Origin: Blasia pusilla
Lineage: Eukaryota; Marchantiophyta; Marchantiopsida; Blasiales
DNA: 64,000 nt
NCBI GenBank assembly: GCA_050084515.1
Contig: CM114274.1
Coordinates: forward strand, 8,928,001 to 8,992,000
Reading direction: 5' to 3'
Positions within the stretch are counted from its first letter, which is position 1. Every line of letters begins with the position of its first letter. This document shows, one piece after another, positions 34,577 through 45,978 of this stretch. The translations under genes and the position numbers were made by a program. Under the pieces are notes generated by a model. That model saw only the letters and a program-made list of their open reading frames with translations. It searched no databases and was not told where the DNA came from.

Positions 34577-35266
34577 CAACAATCCCTCCGACATATAGCA
34601 ATATTCAAAATGAAGTCGCACAATGCTCTTGGAGCTTTCCTTATTTGAGCAAAAATTTCCTACCCAACCACAAACCCTTTCTAATCATGGAAAATATGCC
34701 CTATAAACCAATCGGCCACTCCGGACATCTACCACACCAAATTAGAGAACCAACCTCACTCAGCAACACAAAATTAGCCACAATTGATAATATTGTTCAT
34801 GAAATTCCCAACTTGTAGTCCTCTTAGCTTTATTCTATTACCACAAATGCATGGCCTTAAGATCACAAATCTTCTACTAGCATACAAATGGAAAGACAAC
34901 TATGCGCTTGAATGATGAGATGGGCCTAACTTTGATGAAGATTGCTTTCTTTACATCAAAGGGCAAACCTTGCCCCGAAATAGGTAGATTTTGAAGGGGA
35001 TTGGATCTTGAGGAGCTGCTACCAATATCTCTTACCATCTTTGATGAAAATATGATCCACATAAGTTTAAATTCTTACTAATTAATGGCACATAAAAAGA
35101 TTGAAACCAGGGTAGGGGTAAGTGTTTCACATTGGGGGCAGAGAGAGAGTGACTTGAAGCTAGGAAAGGGGGGGGGGAGGTGATTGAGTCATTGTCACAA
35201 AGAGGAATGATTAGGGAGATGGAGAAACTATGCAAAGAAAGGGAGAAACCAATTAAGGTGAGGGAA

Positions 35267-35302
<36 letters not shown>

Positions 35303-38300
35303 CAAGGAGGAGGGAGAGTGAGTAAGGGAGGGTGAGAAGGGAGGGAGGAGGATGTCATGTATTTAGGGATTACATCAATATGTATGTGATAGTGCTACAT
35401 GGAGTTAGGAGAATAAGAAGACCTAATTACAAATTAGTGAGGTTAGGTCATTATGTGGTTTCTATACAGATATGTGAGTGTACAAATAATATTTTCATGG
35501 GATGGTAAGATAAACACTATGTGTACTATGGATGTGACCAATGATGTATATGGGTACAATATCTTTTTCCATCGGACCTTTATTTCTGGAAAAAAAAAAT
35601 CTAAGATTCTTTCTCAACCAAATTAAAATGTTTTCAATATGAGAGGGAACAAGTCTATGAAATTTTCTGCAAGGGACAAAGAGAAAGGAATATTAAGCTT
35701 TCAATATCAAAGGGAAATTCAATGAGAGATATGAAACTTTGAATATGTGAGGAGAAGAAACATATAAATAATAAATTTTCAACAAGGATTCTAGAGGAAA
35801 ATTTTCTAAATCTTTAATTTTGAATATGAGATGGACATACATCTATATTATTATTGGAGAGTGTCTTCTTGATTTACAAATACCTCTCTATTTGACACGT
35901 GGCAACTAGGTAGCAAGAAAATGTTTCAATGCTACACACAACAAAGAATAAATTTGAATTTGTGTTCAACATCATTACTCCCTTCACGGACTATACACTA
36001 GAAAAAGCTGTTCAAACACTTTTTTATTTACCGTGCATCTTACTAGTAGTTCATAAGGAGACATATGACCTTCTTTGGAGATTTGGGAGGACTCACCTTA
36101 CCTTGAGAAAATAGGATAAATAATATGGGAGGGGAGGGAAAAATCCTCTCGGTGCCCATAAAAAATTTATGCATTTTGAGGTAGAAAAAGTAGAAAATGA
36201 AATAGGATGTATGGGATAGGAAATTATGAAAATTGAATCATCAGAATATCCCTAAGTGAATATGAAAAGGGATGGGCAAATAAGTTTTAATTTCATTTAA
36301 AATTACTAGTTTATGTTAAGGCCAACTAGTTTAAACCCGTGCTTTAAATTACTTCCCATAATTAATTCTCAAGTGCTATTTCAGATATTTTTCAACAATC
36401 ATATTCCACTCGAAAGCCAGCTCGGCCAAAACATGAGTTCACAAAATGAATAAAGGCTATGGACTTAACTTTTTTCCCAACAACCCCAGCTATTTTTCGC
36501 ATTAGAACATGCCCCAAAAATTTTTAAAAATATAAGAAAAAAAGAATTGCTAAAATGTACACGCACATGTACACGTTGTTCATGCAGCCAAGATATTATC
36601 GATGTCACAAACTCCAAGAATATATATATACGCGTATGTACGTACGTACGTTTTCAGATGATCCGGCGAGCGGATCACCTGAAAGAGCCCCTCCATGCAA
36701 CTGCATAATAGTGCATATATATAGACATACATATAGAGTCGGGAATCTGGACGCCGCGCGTACGTAGTGCGAAGGGACTAAAGTCCCAGGAGCTACGAGA
36801 AGCTGTGAAGGGGAGAACTGTGCGTACGAGTCTTTGCATCCCCCAGAGCAAGGGATCGTGGAAGGGCGAGGAGGGCAAGTTCAGTATCTCGTGATCGAAG
36901 CTCTGCGTTTCTCTCCCTCAGCCGCAGCGCATTCAGCCATCCGTTGGGAGAAATCTGAACGACAGCTGCTGCGGAATGCCAGTGAACTTGCGCGACTTGT
37001 TTGATTCGAGAAGATCCGTGCGAGGTCGATTCAGAGGTCGGTACAACGGTTTTCTCACACGCACAGTGACTTGGCCGCGAAAGGATCCGAGGATTACAGC
37101 ATGTCTCGGATCGATGATGCACGGCTATCCGCTCGGTTTTGCGGTGCGGGGCAGCAGTTTCTTCAAGCTTCGAACAGGCAACGTACTGCTCTACGGAGTT
37201 TCCGTATTGGGACAGCCGAAGCAATCCGCGCGGATCTTATTCTCGCGATGTTTTGTGGACTGCGATATTTCGGGAACGTCATGCGTCCTGTGCGATTGAA
37301 TAGGAGGAATCGGAGGGAACTGTCGTGCTCCGTCTCGTGCTTTTGGAGGAATTTCTTCGACTGCTTGCTGTCGAAGCTCAACTGGAGAGAATAGAAGTCT
37401 CTGACGGTGCGAGGCGCTGTCATTAATGTAGTCCGGAGACGGTGATGGTGCGTGAGCTCGTCAGGGGACAGGAGATTTGGTGCGCCGCTGTTGAGGATTC
37501 GTGAGTCCTGTGAGCTGAGGCCTAGTGGAGACGGTAGTAGCTCTCATGAGCTACTATTGTTTCCAATATGCCTGCGATAATCTGTCGTCCTCGCGGACTC
37601 TGTCTGCAGTGCGGGTGACGGGTGCTATGATCGATCAGCATCAATTGATGCCCAGAAGTCGACGTCGACGTGCGCTCGTGATTCGTGATATCAGATCTTC
37701 GAAATCTTTGAGAACTCCGCATTTGCAACCTCAACTCTCGCGACGTTTCATGACGCACTTTCATGTTTTCATAACAGTGAATGTTTGCGGCAACTGGGAA
37801 TCTGCCCATGTTCAACACAAAGTGAGCTCCTTGAAACTCGAGTGTTCAGACATGCGAGAATAAAAACCTGCGAATCGGACGAGCAATGAATTTACCTCTC
37901 GTCTAGCTTTCTGTACACGGGTAGCACGTGAGTGTATTTATTATTAGGGCTTCCACAAAGCTGCTCAAACGCAGACATTTACGTTGTCAAAACTGCACTT
38001 CGCATCTAGAGACAACGAGCTTCTCCCAATTACCATCACTCTCACGCGCGAGCAAACTACCTCTAAACGCACGCGCGCACGCTTGCGACCACGACCATCT
38101 GAAGGAACCTTAAACAAACTACGAATTACCGGGGGACATCCGGTGTCGTCATGCATCATAATAACAATAATGTGCATTTAACCGAAATACTTTGAGATCT
38201 AGATAAACTCATGGTGGTGCAGGCTACGGCGGTGGTGATCAGATTTTGCAGTCGTTGTTGCGGGATTGCGCACTCGTGGTTTTACCTCTCCTTTCTTTCT

Positions 38301-38803
38301 TCGTGATAGTTGCGCGTTCGAACTTCGATCTCGACTTACTTACCGATTTCATCGGCTGACAGTGTCAGTCGTGCTTACAAACCGTGTGATTGTTGTGGTT
38401 TCTTAGGACTATCTATGGTCCTGCCCGCGTTCACAGGCGTAGGACTGTGTAGGTACTGATGGTACGTAGAACAATCTACAACAGGATATCGATACGTATA
38501 CAGCCTCAATCTGCGAAGATTCGTGGATGAGCTCCACAGAACTTTGTTTCCGTTCACCATAGATCTGAGGGAATGCGCTTCCAGCGAGTGTACGCAGTTA
38601 CCGGCATTTGTTCGCTAATCGCGAACTCCGCCATCTCCCGAACTGCAGACCTCGATGACGAACATGATCTGATTGAGGAGAGAAGTGTGGGCATTTCGGA
38701 TTCAGCGATCGCAGTACACAGACCGGTCGGAGAAATGGAGGTGCAAGTGCCTACAGTTTCAATTTTGATACAGCGCCGTAAACTTGGATTTACGATGGGG
38801 TTT
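34577..38803. other. Intergenic region between GC-rich repeat 7 and transporter 2
   Basis: No gene is recognised. A (GA)n microsatellite lies at 35272-35300, a MITE-like end at 35850-35862, and an (ACGT)n/(AT)n stretch at 36624-36652. From about 36750 to 38803 GC rises and short frames appear on both strands (longest 143 codons, 36793-37224), but none has a domain. The last few hundred bases before 38803 probably hold the 3' untranslated region of transporter 2. Confidence 0.35.
35272..35300. repeat. (GA)n microsatellite
   Basis: About 14 perfect GA units lie within a purine-rich stretch (35150-35350). Confidence 0.9.
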
Positions 38804-41274
38804 TTAGTGGTCCGTTTGAGCGGACTTGCTCGGCTTGATGTGGATGACCTTCTTGCCGAAAATGCTGTATCTCCATCCCGGAGCTCTTCGATCGGCTGGA
38901 TCAGTGCGCACGAAGAAAAGGACCACGAACCCGAAGATCAGAACTCCTAGAATCCAGCTGAAGTTAGCTGTGTAAGCTTTGTCGAACGCACCGGGAGGGT
39001 ACTTCTGGCCCGCGGGGAGAGCAGCAGGTTTGTGCTTGTCGAAAAGAGTGGTGAACCCCAAACCACCACCGACGCCTCCTATAGACCACGCCGTGAGGAT
39101 CATGCCGTGAAGAGCACCGATGTTGTAAGGACCGAACATGTCAGTCAGAAAGCACGGAATAGTGCCAAATCCACCTCCATAGGTGAACGTCAAGGTCCAC
39201 ACGGCAGCGCGGAAGCCAGAGTAGCTATTGCTTTCGATCAGTTTGGGCAAGATGGCTACGATGATGACCTGAACAATCAAGCTCAAGACGAAGACGCATT
39301 TGCGAGCGAACTGAGATCTCACTTTCAGCGTTTTGATAGCCAAATCGCCGAACACGGGGAGAAGCAATCGTCCCAAGCAGTTGAAGACGCCATTGATGGA
39401 TAGGAGAGTCGCCCCTTCGCTTCTCGTCCTCCCAAACAGATCCTGCGCCATGTTCGAGAGCCTGGAATTCGCCACCAGACCGAACACCTGGTTCGCGAGG
39501 AACATCAGGTACAGGAAACAGTAGTCTGGTGAGACGATCGACTGGATCAGGAGTCAGCTCTACGGTGGTTCCCTCAGCTGCGGCACTCCCACCCTCACCA
39601 TTTTCCAGTGCTTTATCGTCATCGCGATGAGATTTCCTCTTCAATTCCACGTTTCTAGCCACGCCGACCTTGCCATCCTCCTGCTCCGCCACCCTCTCAC
39701 CGTTAATGTTCAAGCCCGCGACCTTGAAATTGTTAGGTGGTGTGCGCATGACGATGGTGACCACCAACATGGTCCCCGAAAGCATGGCCCCCAGAATCGC
39801 GAATGTCTTCGGGAGCTGGAAGGCGTCCGTGAGAGGCAGGTACACTTTGCTCCAGACGATGGATCCCGCACCGAATCCAGCCACGGCGAAGCCCGACGCC
39901 ACACCGCGGTAGTCGGGGAAGAACTTCTGGAGTGCGGACACCGGAGATATGTAGTTTATCCCGAGTCCCATCCCTCCCAGGACTCCATAGCCAATGTACA
40001 CACCGATTATGGACCTCTTGTATAAGGAGAAGGAGGCGATGAAGTGGCCGATTCCGAACAGAGACGATCCGAGCATCAGTCCTCTGCGAGGCCCATTCCG
40101 CTCCACCCACGGCCCCATGATCATGCTGGTCATTCCGAGCATGCCTGAAATTTCCAACGCATCAAGTCACGACTGAGTCGTCAAGAATCTTCAATCGACC
40201 CGCCGATGCAAACGGGCTCTCTCAGCGAACCGTTCACGAATCCAACACGCGAATTAAGAGCACTGGAATCCCAACTATGAAGTGCTGGAATTCTGATCAC
40301 AGGCGCTTGCAATCCGAATGTAAGTGGCTAAAGTGTATGGTGGGCGATCATGAACTGCTTCAGATGGCAAACGGCTAAAGTGTATGGTGGGCGATCATGA
40401 ACTGCTTCAGATAGCAAACGGCTAAAGTGTATGGTGGGCGATCATGAACTGCTTCAGATGGCAAACGACTGAAGTGTGTATTGGGCGATCATGACCTGCT
40501 TCAGAATGCAAATAGCTAAAGTGTATGGTGGGCGATCATGAACTGCTTCAGATGGCAAACGGCTATAGTGTATGGCGGGCGATCATGACCTGCTTCAGAT
40601 GGCAAACGGCTGAAGTGTATGGTGGGCGATCATGAACTGCTTCAGATGGCAAACGACTGAAGTGTATGGTGAACGATCATGGACTGCTTCAGATGGCAAA
40701 CGACTGAAGTGTGTGGTGGACGATCATGACCTGCTTCAGATTGCAAATAGCTAAAGTGTATGGGGGGCGATCATGAACTGCTTCAGATTGTCGATGGCGA
40801 AAGTGTATGGTGGGCGATCTTAACCTACTTCAGATTATAAAGGGCTAAAGTATAGGGTGCATAGACAATCATAACCAGCTTCGGCTGTTCCTGCAGATAG
40901 GAAACAGGGATGACAAAAACTTGGAAGTAGAACAAGCAGGAACCATTGACATGGACACGAGGTGAAGACCACATACCCACAGTGATGTAGAAGGTGTTGG
41001 GCGCCTTGTTCGCCGTCTTGGTTCCATAGATGAGAATGTCGATGGGGGCGTTGAAATTGGACCAGGAGTACATGGAGCCGCAGCAAAACTGAATGACGAA
41101 AGAGGAAAAGAACAGCATCCAGCGATTGAAAGGTATGATTTTCCAGTACAGGAACAGATACTTCTCCCGCTCTTCCCTCGCTGGCGATTTCTCCACCGGA
41201 TTCACAGTCCAGTGCTTGATCAACAAGCGCACGACCGCGTTCTTCGAGCTGCCATCCGTCTCGCTGCCCGTCAT
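38804..41274 (-). pseudogene. OFA-type major facilitator transporter, copy 2, frameshifted
   Basis: This is the paralogue of the transporter at 25552-27470, with the same two-exon plan. Exon 1 is 40977-41274 (donor GTATGT), exon 2 is 38804-40144 (acceptor TTTCAG). The intron is 832 bp, three times longer than in copy 1, because of a 47-bp tandem array. Shared blocks include GFGAGSIVWSKVYLPL, TFTYGGGFGTIPCFLTDMFG and GWRYSIFGKK near the end. Total exon length is one base over a multiple of three. An extra base at about 39550-39551, in the loop between the two halves, shifts the frame right after VELT. It is either a pseudogene or a single consensus error; all else looks conserved. An in-frame ATG at 41310 is an alternative start. 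Confidence 0.8.
40326..40850. repeat. 47-bp minisatellite inside the transporter 2 intron
   Basis: About eleven head-to-tail units begin GGCTAAAGTGTATGGTGGGC and end in CAGATGGCAAAC. Each contains GGGCGATCATGAACTGCTTC. The end units are the most diverged and the central ones nearly identical. The array lies wholly within the intron. Confidence 0.9.
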
Positions 41275-41310
41275 GGTGTTCCAATTCCGACTCTCTCTCC
41301 CCGCAGCCAC

Positions 41311-42641
41311 AGCCCCGAGAATTCGGACGCGGCTCAGAAGAAGAATCGCGTCGACTCAATCGGAACCTCCAGACCACGATCCTCCTGCTCCAATCTGCCA
41401 GCGAGACGCAGAACCATCCCTCTTCGAAACCAACTTGTGATAACTACCGTCTCCGGCGTTCATGTCTACCGCCGCCCAATCCGAACGCCTCCTACGCTTC
41501 CCAAACTCTCCCTTCCTCGCTCCTTTTAAGGCGATCGCTCCATACGTCCACTGTACCGGCACACCGACCACTCGGTCCAGATCGATGGTGGGTGGAGAGT
41601 GAGGCAGCCAGATGAAGCGATGCCTGCTCTTTCGAAACATCTCATGGGCTGCAAGAAAAAGCACCGCGAGTAATCATTCTGGGGGAAATGAAAATTTCCC
41701 CCTGGATCCAAGCATGCACGAATCCGCTGCTTGACTCTTCCGAGGAGCAGTACAACCGGTCGACGCTACTGCAGATTCGGGTCCGTCGAGCTCACCTGCG
41801 AACTCGAGCGACCCGAGATCGAAATTCTTCTCCCTTGAGCATTGCAGAACCTCCGATGATCGCGTCGTCATGGCCGCAGGCGCGAGCTCAGCCCGTCCAC
41901 AAACCGGAGCTGCGCACTACTAATCCAAATCTAATCTTCTAGCGCTAATGCAAGAGTTGTGTGTGCATGACTACTGCGACGCTCATCACGACACTCCATT
42001 CGAGGACCGCGCTCGATTCTCCACACTGCGATGGCGGTCCGTTTCTAGCGACCGTGGAGCTTCGCATCAGCAAAGCGAGTCCGATCTCGCAACCACGAAG
42101 CATCAGCAGACGCATCGCCCGTGTGTGCTCGTCGTGTATTTGGTCCATATTCGGAAGATTGTCGCATGATCATTGACCACAAGAATTGCCCATATCCCCA
42201 AGGCTCTCGATCTGCGCGCGCACACAGCGAACGCAAGGACCTCCTCGACTCGAAGATCATCATCGCTCATAATATATATATCATCCTTCCACCATAGCCA
42301 CTGAAGGACCGCTATCTCCCCATGAGATCTGCACACCTCCAGCGACAATCACCTCACATCACAGATTTTCTTGCACGATTTTCTGAGCGTCGAGTTTTCT
42401 CCGACTCAGGAAGACTGGCGAGATTCTCGAAACCGTAATTAAATGGACGAAGAGGTTCTACGCTCCACTATATGTGCACATAAAAAATTCTCTCTTCCCT
42501 TTCCTGTTATGGGTATCCTCCGGGCAGTGCTCGGAGGATAAACATAACAAACCCTATTTTTTATTATATCATCTGGACTATTTGAAACATTTAGGTTTTC
42601 TGAAATATTTCTCGGCCCACCCCCTAACACTTTTTGCCTTA
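41311..42641. other. Upstream region of transporter 2
   Basis: The likely 5' leader and promoter of copy 2 lie here (read leftward). GC content is raised to about 42430. A short (AT)n run sits at 42271-42282. No separate gene is supported; scattered frames of 60-105 codons on both strands lack motifs. Confidence 0.35.
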
Positions 42642-44834
42642 TTAGCTTTTTCCCCAATATTTTGTTCTCAGGTAGTTTGAATCACCAGTTTTTTTTCGGG
42701 CTTGGAATTGGCATGCCAGTTTTGTTGCCGTCACATTTTCTACCATATTAACCCTCGGCAAAGCTTCCAAGTGATAAGAGGTTAAGCTATTTCTTAACCT
42801 ATTCTTAATGACATTTTGAATGCTAAAAGCTCTCTCACATGATGATGTTGATACACAGTGGACTCTAGCTATATCACCTAAAATACAGAGATTAGTATAT
42901 TTAGCCTTGAGGCTCGGACTACCACTTACCATACACCATAAGTCCTTGAAGGACTTCTCCTTCCATTCTGTCATGGCCTGAATCTTGAAGGCCAAGAATT
43001 TATTCTTGAGGGCTGCACCATCTAGAAGAGGCTTTTTCACCCTGCCATACAAGGTTTTTTCCTGTCCATTGAAAAAGCTCAACATTTCCAAGTCTCTCAC
43101 ACCCCAATCTCTTAAACTAGATATGGTAGAAGGCATTTGGGATGGATTGAAGATCTTAAAACCTCCAATGATGTTATTGTCTTCAAACCTTTCTTGCAAA
43201 GCTACACATATGGCCTTAGCAAAATTCCTTTGGAAAAACAGCTTCTTCTAAATCCTTTCCTGTCACATCCCTATCCATTTGGATTGAATGAAAGAAAGAA
43301 CCCTTTATCTCTGATTGCAAGCACTGCACATATCCATCACTAGGACCATAGTTCGGAAGGAGATGAAAACCGCTAGACTGAGAAATGAGATAGGCATTCA
43401 TATCTACATTTTCATGTACATAATTCATTCTAACATGTGCTATCTCAGTCTGAACAATAGAAGCAACGCTAGATATATCAACAAACTTCATCTGGAATAA
43501 CTTGCTCAACATTGCCATAGAATGAAGTATGTCAGCCAGAAAGTATAAAATGTAAATCATTTTGAAGGACTTTAACCTCTTTAGAAGATGTGAAGCTACC
43601 CCATCATCTTCCCTCGGATTCACAGAGAGAAGTAGACCATGACCGATTCTAAACTATCACATAAAGAGGTAATGGCTTGCCACCTGCTAAGTCATCTGAC
43701 CTTCTGATAACGTTTCATGACTTTCCTAGAATCGTTTAGCTCCTCTTGTAGAGAAGAGAGACCAAACTTCCTCTTAGAACTCTTCTTGAAATAAAATGCA
43801 ACAGAATTCAAAATGGTATCCACCTCATCACTAAGTTCCTTGCACCTTGGGCTCTTTGCTGCAGCAAGAGCAGCTAAGTTTGTCCAGTGTGATACACAAT
43901 GGACGCTTGTCATGTAAGGATTAACATTCCTCTTCAAACGGGCACTTACCCCATTCCTAGTACCTACCATAGTGTTGGCCCCATCAGACCCAAAACCAAT
44001 CATCTTCTCAAAATCCAATTCCCATTCCCTAAGTAAGGATACTAAAAAATCTGAAATGGACTCGGCATCCCCTGTTTCAACCTTGATCAATCCTAAGAAG
44101 GAGGTGCACACTTGACCTTCATCAAGGTAAGTGACAAAGGTAACGAGGTGTCCTGTTACTGATATGTCAGTGGATTCATCTACCATTATTCCGTAAAAGG
44201 GACTAAGTCTAACCCTAGCTAGAAGCAATCTTTGAATAACCAAACTAATACATGTTATCATCTGTGCACATGTCTTGTCATCCTGATACATCGATTTTGT
44301 GAGCATCATAGATCCAGATTTGAGTAATGTACAGAGACCAGGGAATGAGGAAAATGAAACATTATACTTAGCCATGAAGTATGCTCCTCGAAAAAGATTA
44401 AGCACCGCTAAATCAAAATTTCTATTGGTGCTTGCAATAGCTTTCTGTAGAGTTTTTCTGCCACAATATTGAGCCCAAGCCATTTTTTTATATTCCTTGG
44501 ATTTACCATGGTCTGTGAAGGCAGAAATCTTCACATTGATGGCTCCAGATGTGGCAAATACAGATTTCCCTCCTGAGTCCTTGCACACTTTACAAAATAC
44601 CCTCCCCGTGTGAGGCTCAAATTGAATCCATTCAAAAGCTTGATACCAAGAGTCTTTCCAAAGCCTGTTGTTCTCTTCAATCTTTGAAGAGGCAAGATCT
44701 GAAGGAGACTCTATCTCCTCACATGAGTTGGTTTCTACTTCTGGTTCACTGACAGTCCTCTTTATAAACCCCATATCAGTAACGGATTTTTGTCTCTTAC
44801 CCCTAGATGCATTGTTGGCCGAAATATCCTCCAT
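42642..44834 (-). pseudogene. hAT-family transposase (ZNF862-like type), broken
   Basis: This would be the cut-and-paste transposase of a hAT element. The amino part (43692-44834, 380 codons) has a zinc-binding TTF-type segment (GRVFCKVC), then the RNase H-like core with VDESTDIS and GFGSDGANTMVGTRNGVSAR, then VHCVSHWTNLA. The middle part is in another frame (43216-43623). The carboxyl part (42642-43199) has the hAT dimerisation block (SSCERAFSIQNVIKNRLRNS). At least two frame breaks (near 43650 and 43205) inactivate it. The core resembles the ZNF862/KIAA1586-like branch found in animals and some plants; that finer call is from memory. Terminal inverted repeats could not be placed. Confidence 0.8.
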
Positions 44835-45349
44835 AAGAGACTTTGAGAGTTCACTACTTTGAAACCATTTGTAAAGGGTTTAGGCTCAGACGGTTTCAAG
44901 GGTTTACAGAACCAATAAAAGGCTACCAGAACTTCAACAAAGAGTGACAACGACAAGCTACAAGAGTGCAAATGAGACCCACGTCCCTGACCCCTACTCC
45001 CTCGGGCCCCAACTCCCTAACTCCTGAGAGAAAACAGGAAAATAAGCGAGCGGCGAGGAGGAGAATGCAGTGTGTGCGGGCTTCTCCCGGATTGCAATGG
45101 CACAAGAATGAGGTGCGAGATCGAGCACATGAGGATTGAGGACCGAGTCCCCACTCCCCAACTCTCTCCCGAGTCCCAAGTCCCGAGTCCCTAACTCCTA
45201 CAGCAGGGATGAGGCTTGGATGAGTGTCTGAGACTCTGAGTGTGTCACACTCGCCTGTCCAACTCCCGGAATTCGATGAGGTGTGTCCGACAACCGATTT
45301 CTTCCACTTTTTGTCACCTACGGTACGGTGGCTGGCAAGCAGTACAACT
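44835..45349. other. Upstream flank of the hAT remnant
   Basis: It contains a run of GAGTCCC/GGGACTC-like words (45130-45200), which may be subterminal repeats of the hAT element. No gene is seen. Confidence 0.3.
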
Positions 45350-45978
45350 GAGCGGGAACATTGCTCTCAAGACCTGTGTCGTCGATGGCATGTGTTCCTC
45401 CTTGCGACTCAACGTATCTGGAATCACATTATCCTTACCTAGCTTGTGAATCAACTCAATATCCATCAACGCCAAGGTATCATCCCATCGCAGTTGTTTC
45501 GGTGTCACTCGATCCTGGGTCTCAAAATACTTGAGTGATATATTATCGGTGAATACTCGAGTCCTATGGAGCCCTAGATAATGCCGCCACTTCCTCAAGC
45601 AATGTACCACCGCGAAAAACTCTTTCTCGTGAGTGGGCCATCTCCTTTCAGTATCGCTAAGCTTCTTGCTCTCGTATGCCACCGGTCTCCCTTCTTGCAT
45701 CAACATTCCTGCAACCGCGAAATCACTAGCATCGGTATGCACTTCGAACGGTTTGTCATACTCCGGCAGCTTCAATACTGGTTCGTGCGATAGAATCTGC
45801 TTCACTCGGCTGAATGCCTCATTAACTTCCTAGGTCCAAGTCGTGTTGGCAAACTTTGCTGTCCAATCCGTGAGAGGCCTCACAATTACCGAAAAGTTTT
45901 TCACATAAATGCGATAGAACTGCACCGCACCTATGAACCTCCTCATCCCCTTTACAGTGGATGGGGTTTCCCACTCTG
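45350..45978 (-). pseudogene. Gypsy RT/RNase H fragment
   Basis: The fragment matches 55220-55850 of the chromodomain gypsy element closely, both ends cut off. A 163-codon frame (45314-45805) carries the RNase H start (FEVHTDASDFAVAGML) and SRKEEHMP. The left break falls just before GGGAACATTGCTC and the right break after CCCACTC. It shows that this family had an earlier copy here. Confidence 0.85.

Noticed and set aside
36793-37224. A 143-codon frame as a gene
   Set aside because: No motif, overlapping frames of similar length on the other strand, and no conserved partner near transporter 1.
40326-40850. CRISPR-like array
   Set aside because: Units are head to tail with no unique spacers, and the locus is a eukaryotic intron.
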